A DNA stretch of 64,000 bases, taken from NCBI GenBank assembly GCA_036365515.1, contig CM070877.1:12964601-13028600 (forward strand). Direction: 5' to 3'. The stretch comes from Torymus aiolomorphi (taxonomy: Eukaryota > Arthropoda > Insecta > Hymenoptera > Torymidae). Each line of letters opens with the position of its first letter. Position 1 is the stretch's first letter. Position numbers and translations under genes: made by a program. Positions 12,819-23,472 of the stretch are shown here, piece by piece. The notes under the pieces were generated by a model that made no database searches, was not told the DNA's origin, and worked only from the letters and a program-made list of their open reading frames with translations.

Positions 12819-14107
12819 CATGATGAAAGAAAATAAGGTGTGCTCCCACAGTGAATGCATTTTTGTTTGGTTCTGCGCTTTTCAAAACGCCGCCATATTG
12901 GTGGTTTTGTTTACATTCGCTATGCAATTAGCTGTGTATTTTTACGTGCATAATTAATTAAAATTCTAGGGTGTTCAATCAAATTATGCACCAATTGGAA
13001 TAGAAATACAAAAGGGAAAGGTATTAAATACTTTCCTAAAGATGAGAAACTGCAAAAAAATGTAAATAGTAGTATGGTGAATGATACTAATACGACAGAA
13101 GTCAAAAGGTAATCTTTTTTAAAATTTTAAAAAATGTTACGATATTTATTTTAGCAAAATAAATATTCAAAAAATGTTTTTATTAGAAACCAAAATATTT
13201 TAAGACAACTTGAAAAACTAAAAGCTGAAAATGAAAAATTAAGAGCTGCTCAGGAGAAAATGATTGAAAAGTAAGCCAAAGAAAAAGTACATAAAATTTT
13301 AAGCCCTGTGTTTACGCCTGGGTAAATAAAGATGTTACTACACCCAAATCAAAAAACAGTAAAATAGTCAGCTGAAGATATTGCGTCTGCAATATCATTC
13401 AGAAGTGTTAGCCCCAAACCGTTTAGATATTTGAGAAATCATAACTTTCCTTTACCAGCTTTAAGTACATTAACGAAATGGGCTTCAAGGATAAACATAA
13501 AAGAAGGCACTATCGACTCCGTTATATCTTTGATGAAAAAATGTTATACTTAATACTATTATGTATATACAATTAAATTTTTTTTTTCAATAAAAAGTGT
13601 TTAAAAATAATTTGTTTTATTTTTTAAATAACTATAATCCTTAAGAATTTTTCTTTAGTATATAAATTGTATATTTATTTATTACAAAAGTTATTTACAT
13701 GCTTAAAATTTACTCAGCATTTATTTAAAATAAGAAAATAATGTTTGAAACAAAAAATTAAAGCCAATACTTTTTTTAATAAACTAGCAAAACCCAAACG
13801 CGCTGCGCGCGTACTATTTTGTTTTTTAAATTATGAATATATAATTTTTCATTATGATTTAATTTTAATTGGTTTAAATGGTAGGATAATAAGATCATTT
13901 TTCAAAGCATGACAAAATTAATCTTTTTATTCTAATTTGATTTAATTATTTAGTTTTAAATAGCTTATTCCTTACAGACCAATCAAAATCACTCTTTAAG
14001 TGCTTCACAACATCCGGCCATCGTTTTTTTCTGATTTTTCAATATGGCGTCGTTTTAGAAGCGTTTCTGATTAGTCATGCGCGGTAGCACACCTTATTTT
14101 CTTTCAG
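12819..14107 (+). mobile_element. P-element-like transposon, internally deleted, 8-bp TSD
   Basis: The left end reads CATGATGAAAGAAAATAAGG followed by TGTGCTCCC. The right end carries the complement of TGAAAGAAAATAAGG and TGTGCTACC, with a few outermost bases lost. The octamer CTTGAGAA occurs immediately outside both ends (12811-12818 and 14108-14115). P elements make 8-bp duplications and begin CATGATGAAA, so termini, duplication and internal protein traces agree. A subterminal inverted repeat (CGCCATATTG near 12890, CAATATGGCG near 14040) is also present. At 1.29 kb it is shorter than full P elements (about 3 kb) and lacks the catalytic region. Confidence 0.85.
12980..13548 (+). pseudogene. 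P-element transposase fragment (THAP, coiled coil, HTH)
   Basis: Three readable blocks appear in order. The first has THAP-like GKGIKYFPKDEKL around 13010-13060, followed by a donor at 13109. The second is a leucine-rich coiled coil (RQLEKLKAENEKLRAAQEKM) from about 13188, after an acceptor. The third, from about 13370, reads SAEDIASAISFRSVSPKPF and LPALSTLTKWASRI, matching the DNA-proximal helix-turn-helix of P/THAP9 transposases. A stop (TAG) precedes SAEDIA where Trp is expected. The zinc-coordinating C2CH set is incomplete, and the RNase H-like and GTP-binding parts are absent. Not functional as transposase; a truncated DNA-binding repressor-type product is conceivable but unsupported. 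Confidence 0.75.
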
Positions 14108-14151
14108 CTTGAGAAAATATTTTGAGGTTATGATTGAGCTTTTATTTTAGA

Positions 14152-14235
14152 TGGGCAAAAAAATATAGCGAGTGGGATAACAATAAATTGGAAAGTGCTA
14201 TAAATGATGTTAAAATGGAAAGCCTATTCGGGTAA
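14152..14235 (+). pseudogene. Short exon-like remnant, psq/pogo-type HTH start
   Basis: After a TTTTAG acceptor the frame reads RWAKKYSEWDNNKLESAIND and ends at GTAAGT. The Tyr-Ser-x-Trp then Leu-x-x-Ala-Ile spacing resembles the first helix of psq-type helix-turn-helix domains in pogo-like transposases. The match is short and unconfirmed. It lies between the P-like insertion and the next nested element, so it may be what remains of the composite's own transposase. Confidence 0.35.
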
Positions 14236-14273
14236 GTGCAGCACATTAGTTTGCGCAAGAGATTTAAAGCTAT

Positions 14274-16350
14274 AAGGTAGTGGAACCAGTTCTCGATAGC
14301 ATAAGACGCAAGGTAACGTTTTGTTCCAAAAACCAATATGTTTGTTGGAGAAAACAATTATTTTTTTATAAAGTCATAGAACAAGTTCAAATAAAGTAAA
14401 TGAAAAAAAAAGTTCAGATTTAATAAATATTAAGGGAGAAAATAATTATTAAAAATATAATGTTGCCGGAGTAGTTTCCATAACTAGTTTCGGCACCAGA
14501 ACAGTTCTCGATACGTAGGTGATACAGTTGTCGATAGCTTGTGAAATGTGGACACAAAATCGAGGTTAGAAACTAAAAGTTACAATTGGTTTACTTTTCT
14601 AAAGTAATAAAACAGCAAATTGATAACTCTTTGACATTACTTATCTATAAATAGAACTGGTCATAATATAAATAAATTAATACCATAATTTATTATGAAA
14701 AATCCACATTTATAAGTACTTAATATATGCTGGGTGACTTTACCACTGGGCATATTTGGATTCGATGGATCAAATGACTTTATATGTGATATGATTCTTT
14801 GTGACTATAATGGTTAAGTATGTTTTTGAAAACAAATTATTGTAAAATCAAAGAAAATGTATGTTTTTATAAAATTGTCATGTTAAGTATAAATTTTATT
14901 TGGAAAAGTAATACGTACATGCCATAACTATTATAGTCAGAAGGAATAATATCAAATATGGATCAAGTCATTTTGTCCATATGGTTCCAATATTTCCTGC
15001 GATAAAGTCCCCCAGCCCATAAGTGAATTATCGAATAATGAAAGTTGTAAATATTGTATACTTATAGGTACAGTCTATAGCTACAATTTTCACACCTTGA
15101 AAGTTGATTTTGGTCCCTTCGCTTAGGAGATCTACAATTCAGTTGCTCGTTGATTGATTTAAAACTTGGGGTGTTTTTAGTTCGTTAAGTATGTTTTTGA
15201 AAACAAATTATTGTAAAATCAAAGAAAATGTATGTTTTTATAAAATTCTCATGTTAAGTATAAATTTTATTTGGAAAAGTAATACGTACATGCCATAACT
15301 ATAGTCAGAAGGAATAATATCAAATATGGATCAAGTCATTTTGTCCATACAGTTCCAATATTTCCTGCGATAAAGTCCCCCAGCCCATAAGTGAGTTATC
15401 GATTAATGAAAGTTGTAAATATTGTATACTTATAGGTACAGTCTATAGCTACAATTTTCACACCTTGAAAGTTGATTTTGGTCCCTTCGCTTAGGAGATC
15501 TACAATTCAGTTGCTCGTTGATAGATTTAAAACTTGAGGTGTCTTTAGCGTAGGAAATATTTGGACCCAATGAACTAAATAATATTGTAGATCTCTTACA
15601 CGAGAGGATCAAAATCAATTTTCATTGTGTGTAAATTGTAGCTAAAGACACTACCTATATGCATACAAAATTTTCTATCTTATTACATAGAATATTGGTT
15701 TTCATAACAATATTTTGTACACTATCAAATACAAATACAAATATGTTGAAAAACTAACCTAAAAGTATGATAAACATTATGCTAAAACAAAAAAAAATAC
15801 AGACAAAAAACTTCAATTCTATCAAAAAATAATAAACTAGAAACAATTTATTACAAGAATTGATAAATTAATTATAAATTAAAAATCGAATGAGAATTTA
15901 CGGTTACATTTCACAGTATCAAGAACTCCGTTTGGCACACTTTTTTGGGAGCAGTTCCCGATAACTCAATAAAAAAGTAAATAAATAAAATAAATGTTAA
16001 CTTTTTGGGTTTAGCCATAATAGCCTTCTATTTTTATTGTAGAATGAGTTCATGCGGCCAAAAAATTCGTTTTTTTCTTGTAAAATCGCTTATTCAAACG
16101 AGGTCCTCTGCTAACGGCGAAGTTAAGGTAGCAACGGAAATCACGACGAATACGAGGTCGATTCATGATTTAATTTTTTTCTAATAGAAGGCGTATTTTG
16201 AACGCGCACAATTTAACAGTATAAGATTGAATGATATTCAGTTACCATAAGAAATTTTTTTTGTGCAAATAGTTGTCAGAAATGACCATAAATCGATATT
16301 AAAAGGAAAAATATCGACAATTGGACACCTATCGAGAACTGGTTCCACTA
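14274..16350. mobile_element. 2.1-kb element with AAGGTAGTGGAACCAG termini
   Basis: The ends share TAAGGTAGTGGAACCAGTTC and CTCGATAG as inverted repeats and abut TA/AT on each side. Further copies of the terminal phrase (ACCAGAACAGTTCTCGATA, GAGCAGTTCCCGATAAC) occur inside near 14498 and 15950. No transposase frame was found. Its middle holds a 371-bp direct duplication (14812-15545). Confidence 0.7.
14812..15545. repeat. 371-bp tandem duplication
   Basis: Two direct copies, the first starting at GTTAAGTATGTTTTTG (14813) and the second at 15184. They are nearly identical, with only scattered substitutions and one small indel, so the duplication is recent relative to the surrounding decayed DNA. 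Confidence 0.85.
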
Positions 16351-16775
16351 CCTTATGCGTGTGCGCCAATCAATCCGCAAGCGGCGGGTTGAATGGCGCA
16401 AATTTTTTTTTTTAATAAATCGTTTATATTCAATAAATTGCAAATGCTATGCTGTAAAAAGGTTTTTAGTTTGATACAGTAGATGTTTAGCTATCTTCAC
16501 GTATAGTTCATTTTATGTTTTAACTATTTTTTCATTTAAATAATCAAGGACAAACGTTAGGTGCGATAATCATGCCGCTTCTCCCCTACCGCCGACGACC
16601 TCACGGTTTGCAACTTCTGCGTGCTTTTTTCAAGCTTAATTTTATTAAATGCGAAAAAGTGATGTCATTCTTATGTAAAATTTCACGCTCTACAACTTCT
16701 GTTTGGGTCATTTTTTGATATCTCTTATCGTACTCGAATTATAAGGGAAGAACGGCTTTTGAGGGTGTGTTTTTG

Positions 16776-18921
16776 CCTAATTAGTGGTGAACCCGGTGTT
16801 TTTAGAAGCTTAATTTTTGACCATCGTCTTTAGACGCTGTGTTTTACCAAATATAAAAAATGCAGTTATCCCCTCGAAAAGTCGATTTCAGACCTTCGTT
16901 GACTGCAGTCATATCGATTACTTTCTTTCCCTATTTTCACCTACTTCACAAATACTTTAAGCAACAAAAACGAAGTTTTCGCACGTGTATAACAAGCATG
17001 AAAGATTATTGTAAATAATGGTGTGAGTTTTGTGGAAGTTCATTACGGCGATTTGAATTTTTCTCTACAAAATACGGCTTTATTTCATTATTGTAATACA
17101 TACATATTTTAATGTATCAATATTTTATACAACAAGGTTCACATTACAACTACCAAATAATTAAACTTACCAAGTAATCTTTTTATTCCTTGATCTCGTC
17201 TCAGAATCACTTTTATATTTATTCGCTAGATTTTCGTTTAATATTTTAAACAAAGGTAAGAGGGACGCATGACATAGGTATTAGGTTTGAACCTTGCGAG
17301 GTTCCGCGCGTCCCTAAAGGTTGCGCTACCTAGAATAACGCCATGGAAACTAAGACGCTTGGGATGCAACACGTGCCTGCCGCCGGCCCACGCTTTCTCT
17401 CATTCTCAAACCTGACCCGGCACAAGTCGCACGCGTTCCTAGACCTACGTAAGTGCCTATATCTTGTCGATTAGAAAATCACTTCTTACTTGGTTTAAAG
17501 TAATCGTTGTAATATTATTAAACGAAAAAGGTGTAGATAATGTTAGTGGACTTTTTGACGATTTTCGTTGAATTTCACTGTTGAAAAGCGGAAAGGCGTA
17601 TATCGTTACCGTTTGACACTTTTCTGCACCAACGCCACAGCATGGCGTCACCCTGCTCCTGCCCCTTAAGCGGCGACTGCATGTGCGGTGCACGCTTGCG
17701 CCAGATGTTCGCGGATCATATGCCCTTCAATCGAGGTAAATAAGTTTTACTATTATTTAATTGTCGGTAATATTGGTGAGTCGAATGAGTGACAGTTTAC
17801 AGATTGGTGGGGATGATTGGGGGGAAAGTTCTCGTGGCGTCGGATGAGAAACGGTCTAGGCCACTTTTCATTTTGAGTTTTGATTATTGGTATTTCATCA
17901 CATTTTTTAATGAAAATTAATTATAGTTATCCTATTAACTTTTCCGTCGCACTCTGACCGAATTACCATATTTTCTTAAAAATTCAACTGCGTACGTGCT
18001 CTGGACTGGCATTTTCTTTTCCTCTGTGCGTAATACACTGTTTCGCGGAAAATATTTGAGTAAATTTTCAATTTTTATATAAATTATCTGTTGTTATCCA
18101 CTGAAGTATAGATTTAAAAATTCCGGTATAAATATTCTATGTGGATTCTGCACATATTCTTCAAACACCTTCAAATTGTCCCTCTCTTTCATTATTCGCA
18201 TTCATGATTAGCAGTTTTTAAATCATCAGATGTGTGATTTTACTTGAAAACAAGAAGAAGGTTGTAGTTATCTAAATTTGAAAAAATAAGAAACAATTCT
18301 GCATTGTCGATGATATGGAGCCACTTTTACCCTAACATGGTATTGGGGAGAAGTTCCACATTAGTGCTGTTTGTGACCGAGACACTTAAGAGTTTAAGGC
18401 TACTTATAATATTCGACTTTCGTGATGCCAATTATTTAATTGTTGTAAATAGTTGAAATTTGTGAAGACATGAATATATAGGTTTGCATGCACTTACGCA
18501 CACACGCATAATCACCCACTCATACACGTGCACACGATTTAGTGTTATGTAATGTTACGAGTTTGTATTTTTTTTATACTCTTTAGCTTTTCTTTATTTT
18601 AAAAAATATAATTTTATTCTTTTTTTTTATCAACTATCAATTAATAAAATTATAAAACATCATGCAAGTTTTAATTGATAGTTAATAATGTGTTAAAGGG
18701 TATAACTGGAAATATAATGAGGTAGAGTATAAAAAGATCAACAAAAGTCAATTTGTTTAATCAAAGTTGGTCAATTAGATAAGCCGAAAACAAAGAATTG
18801 TTTAATGTTTAATAAACAAAGAATTTTTTACAATTTTTTTTTATGTAGGTTGCCGACCTAAATTTTAAGAAAAGGATTATTGAAAATGGTTACTTTTACA
18901 TGAGAGTAAATAAACGCCATA
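16776..18921. other. Intergenic region with a GC-rich island
   Basis: No host gene could be established. 17260-17470 is GC-rich and ends at CCTACGTAAGTGCC, which looks like a strong splice donor on the plus strand. With the small frame at 17642 it could be a promoter/first-exon region. 17760-18900 is AT-rich; it holds a short (ACAC)-rich patch near 18490-18530 and an inverted AT repeat around 18620-18690. Confidence 0.3.
17642..17743 (+). CDS. Small Cys-rich open frame, possible exon
   Basis: 33 codons beginning MASPCSCPLSGDCMCGARL, with four cysteines in two C-x-C pairs. The frame runs through CGAG|GTAAAT, a plausible donor, so it may be a first coding exon rather than a complete gene. The opening resembles metallothionein-like spacing, but the rest (RQMFADHMPFNR) does not, so no function is assigned. 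Confidence 0.2.
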   Translation: MASPCSCPLSGDCMCGARLRQMFADHMPFNRGK

Positions 18922-18992
18922 TTAAGGGGATACTACAGTTAAAAAATTTTTTTTTTTTGATTTACCTAAAAAATAAAAATTTGATCAGTAAT

Positions 18993-19118
<126 letters not shown>

Positions 19119-19645
19119 TTATTCATACCCGTAACTTTGAGGATTTAGAGTTTCTTTCGCCAGAGTCTTGCGCGCTTGACTAAAGAAATAATCCCCTCTC
19201 TGGGTAGAAGGTACTAATATAAATCCTCAAAAATACCGTTTCATACCTTGGAATTTTGAGGATAAATCCTCAAAGTGCCGAAAAATCCTCAAAGTATCGG
19301 TATGATGCTGAATAGAATCCTCAAAGGATGCAAATGATATATATATCCACACACACACACACACCCACACACACACACACACACACGCGCGCGCGCGCAC
19401 ACACACATACATTATTCATACCCGTAACTTTGAGGATCCAGAGTTTCTTTCGCCAGAGTCTTGCGCGCTTGACTAAAGAAATAATCCCCTCTCTGGGTAG
19501 AAGGTACTAATATAAATCCTCAAAAATACCGTTTCATACCTTGGCATTTTGAGGATAAATCCTCAAAGTGCTGAAAAATCCTCAAAGTATCGGTATGATG
19601 CTGAATAGAATCCTCAAAGGATGCAAATGATATATATATATATAT
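19119..19645. repeat. Microsatellite-associated CCTCAAAGT repeat, two copies
   Basis: Copies at about 19119-19345 and 19409-19645, separated by a CA/CG tract. Each has CCCGTAACTTTGAGGAT, GACTAAAGAAATAATCCCC, TCTCTGGGTA and several ATCCTCAAAGT(G/A) units, then ends in (TA)n(CA)n. The phrase GACTAAAGAAAT followed by CCCCTCTCTGGGTA is also the centre of the repeats at 42.7 and 43.2 kb, so the two loci share a family. Confidence 0.8.
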
Positions 19646-19647
19646 AT

Positions 19648-19699
<52 letters not shown>

Positions 19700-19716
19700 G
19701 CACGCACGCACACACA
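19646..19716. repeat. (CA)n microsatellite
   Basis: A CA tract with CACG interruptions near its right end, bordering the inner hairpin of the TTAA element. Confidence 0.9.
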
Positions 19717-20685
19717 TATATGAGCAATTCCTGGGAAATTTCCCTTTTACGTCGCCAAAAAAAATGAAAAATTGTTTTGAATGCACACTTATCACACAAG
19801 GTTTTTCTCGTTTCTTGAACCTTACAGAACGTGAAAAAACGTGTGTTCCAAGCCGATTGAGTGGTATCATTTTTTTACAGTACTTTTAATTTTTCTTATG
19901 GAAATTTAACATGGGAAAAATGGGTGAAAAGTTGTCATTGATGATGAACCAATAACAAGCTATTGAAGAGGCCAAACCAAATTCCACAAAAAAGCAATTA
20001 AAGTTGAAGAATAGACCTTTAATTTGAGAGGGCAATCGTTAAAATCGGTCGATTCGATGCAAAGCTACGTGAATTTGAAAATGGCAAAAAATGACCAAAA
20101 ATGAGCGATTTTTGCCAAATCATCGTAATTCTTAAAATTTTCGTCATTTTTCGCACTTTTCATTCATTTTCAAATTCACGTAGCTTTGCACCAAATCGAT
20201 CAATTTTAACGATTGCCCTCTCAAATTAAAGCTCTATTCTTCAATTTTAATCGCTTTTTTGTGGAATTTGGTTTGGCCTCTTCAATAGCTTGTTATTGGT
20301 TCATCATCAATGACAACTTTTCACCCATTTTTCCCATGTTAAATTTCCATAAGAAAAATTAAAAGTACTGTAAAAAAATGATACCACTCAATCGGCTTGG
20401 AACACACGTTTTTTCACGTTCTGTAAGGTTCAAGAAACGAGAAAAACCTTGTGTGATAAGTGTGCATTCAAAACAATTTTTCATTTTTTTTGGCGACGTA
20501 AAAGGGAAATTTCCCAGGAATTGCTCATATATATATAATATCACATTACTGATCAAAATTTTTATTTTTTAGGTGAACCAAAAAAAAAAAAAATTTTAAC
20601 TGTAGTACCGCCTTAACTATAACAGGAAGTAATAGTATTACTTTATCAAAAAATGGGACTTATTCTTTAGTGCAAGTCCCGTACG

Positions 20686-20762
20686 CCTGTTCTCAACTGA
20701 CATACTTTCATACTGACATACTGACATACTGACATACTTTACTGACATACTGACATACTTTT
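20686..20762. repeat. ACTGACATACT short tandem repeat
   Basis: Seven or so imperfect units of about 10 bases. The paralogous position at about 32360 has only one or two units, so the expansion happened in this copy after the segmental duplication. Confidence 0.85.
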
Positions 20763-20918
20763 GTTATATTATTTTGATATTAAGTTATATCCCCCAACCC
20801 CTTTTAACTATTCACATGTTTGACAAGATATCTGTTCTCATTCAAACTTTTACCATTATTACTCTTACGTAAAAACCATCATCTAACATTCTGAACCCAT
20901 ATTTTCATAGTAAAGTTA

Positions 20919-22214
20919 TTGAGGCGAACGGGCGATAAAACTTCGGATGACGCTCTCCTGTCCAGTCGCACCAGCCACATCTGGACGATCCAGTCGTTCA
21001 GAAACTTCTGCCAGTATAATGCGAATCGTGACGAGGAGACTCCCAGGAATAACGGTCAGCACGTCCCAATTGTGGATAATTTCATTTTATGCGAGCAGAC
21101 CTACCTTGCCACAGACAAGAATCTCGATCTGCACTTGGCGATATCGCACTCCCACAACGATTTGACAGTTGTTATCTTGATCAACTCGTCACAAAAACGC
21201 TCTCTATTCACACGTTTGGAGTTTGCCGTGGTTAAGGGCGGACCGGAGGAAGAGCCCACGACAATACTGATCCACGATATGGTGTGCGAGACTGGTACAA
21301 ATGCATCCAGGGTGCTGTTGATGAAGAGATGGGTTGTGTTGAAGCCTGCTAACAGGTGGCTCGTGAATGACGCGATCACGCTGTCGATTACAGCGAGCGC
21401 GAGGTTCCTCGCAGAGAAGCCCAAACTCCAGGGCCCCGAGAATCACGAAAATCTGCTCAAGGATGTGGGTGGTTTGCTAGGCACAGGGAAGTTCAGTGAT
21501 ATAATCATCAAGGCGTCTGACGGCGTCGAGTTCAAGGCGCACAAGGCCATTCTCCGTAGTCGCAGCGAGTACTTCGAGTCGATGTTCCACCACAAGAACA
21601 TCTTGGAAACCCAGCAGAACTTGATTGAAATTACCGATTTCAATGGCCACATTGTGCGTGAGATGCTGCGCTATCTCTACACCGACGAAGTGCAATTGGA
21701 TGACTGTGCCCTCGAGCTCCTGGCCCTGTCCGATAAGTACAACATGAAGAAGCTGCACCGCAAGTGCGAGAAAGTTCTGGCTCGCGATCTCAAACCGGAT
21801 AATGCCTTGGACGTTCTGCGCATCGCAGAGATCTACAATGCTAAGAATCTGGCTACCAAGACTCGCCGTTTCATCTTCAAGAACAGCAGGCAGGTAGCGT
21901 CAGATGATAAGACCGAACTTGGCAATATGTTGAAGGCTCTTGATTCGAAAACACTGGGCGAGCTCTTCAGCGGGATCGCAGACCGATCCAAGAAGAAGTC
22001 GATGTTCGCCAGTAAGAAGAAGCATGCTTCCACGGCCGAGTTGGTGGCTAACTTCAACATGCTAGAGCATATCAGGAACGCTTCGGTCGATCAAGGCAGA
22101 TGTGTAGACTCCTTGTGTGGAGGACCTACGTGGCAAGCCAGGTTGACGGGGCGGAGCCTCAGGATGGAGGACGTCCGAATGCACATGCAACGCTGGTGGC
22201 GTGATAATGCTTGA
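20919..22214 (+). CDS. TDPOZ-like MATH/BTB protein, start unresolved
   Basis: Open for 432 codons. A TRAF/MATH-like region (about residues 18-165, from SSRTSHIWTIQSF) is followed by a BTB domain (about 190-290, with KFSDIIIKASDGVEFKAHKAI) and a BACK-like helical tail. The layout is that of SPOP/TDPOZ substrate adaptors for cullin-3 ubiquitin ligases; targets are unknown. The codon at the paralogue's ATG (MSDETLLSS) is ACT here, and the in-frame TAG upstream in the paralogue reads GAT, so the frame stays open back to an acceptor-like TTTTCATAG at 20910. Either an upstream exon supplies the ATG or the gene is a young pseudogene. The first internal ATG (21279) would delete most of the MATH region. 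No internal stop or frameshift was found. Confidence 0.75.
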   Translation: MRRTGDKTSDDALLSSRTSHIWTIQSFRNFCQYNANRDEETPRNNGQHVPIVDNFILCEQTYLATDKNLDLHLAISHSHNDLTVVILINSSQKRSLFTRLEFAVVKGGPEEEPTTILIHDMVCETGTNASRVLLMKRWVVLKPANRWLVNDAITLSITASARFLAEKPKLQGPENHENLLKDVGGLLGTGKFSDIIIKASDGVEFKAHKAILRSRSEYFESMFHHKNILETQQNLIEITDFNGHIVREMLRYLYTDEVQLDDCALELLALSDKYNMKKLHRKCEKVLARDLKPDNALDVLRIAEIYNAKNLATKTRRFIFKNSRQVASDDKTELGNMLKALDSKTLGELFSGIADRSKKKSMFASKKKHASTAELVANFNMLEHIRNASVDQGRCVDSLCGGPTWQARLTGRSLRMEDVRMHMQRWWRDNA

Positions 22215-22520
22215 ATGTACTCACATATGCGCGGTAAGTGTGTCCTTGGTAATGTTAAATTTATGGTAAAGGTCGCCCATCCAAATATTATGATGGCGAC
22301 GTCGAATACTTCTTAACTTGGATATTAATAAGTAATTGTGGCATGTAAGATAATATTGATAAAATTATTTTTCGAAAATAAGATCGGCCATAAGAGGTAC
22401 GAAAAAACCTTATTGGAAAACAATATTTCTGATCGCGACGTTTGCAATGTTGCGACAATTACTTATATAAAATAAAAAATCAAAAAAGTGAATTTTTTTT
22501 CATTATAAAATCGCATTTTT
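22215..22520. other. 3' flank of the MATH/BTB gene
   Basis: The first part (to about 22340) matches the 3' flank of the second copy (33954-34080). No further gene or clear polyadenylation signal was identified. Confidence 0.5.
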
Positions 22521-22943
22521 ATGGTTGTATCGGCCGTAAGGTCCCTGCCAAAAGTTAGTTTTTCACATTAAAACTGCGATAACTAATTATGTAAATCAAT
22601 TGAATTGATCAATTTTTAGTCTCGCGATCAATGTACTAATGCAATTAAAATATTATAAGCCTTAAAAATAAAAAATCAAAGCAAATTTGTAAACTCGACA
22701 CTATTTTTTTAAAAATCGTCATTACGTTTAAATTAGTGCATTTTGACGATTTAAAAAAAAATAGTGCCGAGTTCACAATTTTGCTTTGATTTTTTATCTT
22801 TAAAGCTTATAATATTCCAATTGCATTAATACATTGATCGCGATCAGAATTAAAAATTGATCAATTGCTTTACATAATTATTTATCGCAGTTTTAACGCG
22901 AAAAGCTAACTTTTGGCAGGGACCTTACGGCCAATACAACCTT
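22521..22943. mobile_element. Hairpin MITE, GGTTGTAT(C/T)GGCCGTAAGG termini
   Basis: A long imperfect palindrome centred near 22730. The ends share GGCCGTAAGGTCCCTGCCAA, and the inner part shares TTTTGATTTTTTAT-type segments. It is absent from the paralogous interval after the second MATH/BTB copy, so it inserted after the duplication or was lost there. Confidence 0.8.
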
Positions 22944-23472
22944 AAACAACAAAGTATTTTTGGGGTCATTCCTGTCGTCTCCACCCTGTTGTGAAATTGT
23001 TTTTAAACTAAAAGAGAACTACAATAATAGTACAATATATAACAAGGGAGTACTGCAACTTTAGTCCCGTGTTATATACAGTACTTTATTCGCAGCTCCA
23101 CTGTGTCGACTTTATAGACTTAAAAAGTTATTTTGTATTTATATATTATAATTTTGTTAGTTTTAACCAAATTCACCATTAACGTAAAAAAGTTAGACTC
23201 ATAGGCGGGAATGAAGTAAAAGAAGAAATCACACGCCACCTTTGCCCCGCTTTTTAGGCTATAAAGTGGCCATTAAGTGGAGATGGAAACAAAATTATTG
23301 ATCACATGCTCATAGCCATAGATCGAGCTTTGTAAAAGAAACAACTTTTAAATGAGATCACATTTCACAATAATAATAATAATACTATGTATATCCAGAA
23401 TAAAACTACATTCAACATATTTAATTCCAGAGAATTCATCATTATCAAGAAACCATTAAATGAGGAACAGTA
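22944..23472. other. Non-coding part of the duplicated block
   Basis: From about 23280 it aligns with 35605 onward (ATTATTGATCACAT, ATAAAACTACATTC, TTAATTCCAG), which is DNA downstream of the DDX11 stop codon. No gene is seen. Confidence 0.6.

Larger units (their letters stand above)
10497..16775. mobile_element. 6.3-kb composite bordered by inverted repeats
   Basis: The left repeat (about 10500-10650) and the inverted right repeat (about 16595-16770) share CTTATAA(C/T)TCGAG, GTTGTAGAGCG, AATTTTACATAAG and GCAGAAGTTGCAAA in matching order. Between them lie other elements that can be delimited separately: 10772-12338, 12819-14107 and 14274-16350. Inference: either one transposon that received several insertions, or a nest that started from a foldback element. 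A short open frame at 14152-14235 may belong to the host element. Confidence 0.6.

Noticed and set aside
17642..17743. Metallothionein gene
   Set aside because: Only four cysteines in the first sixteen residues, followed by unrelated sequence.
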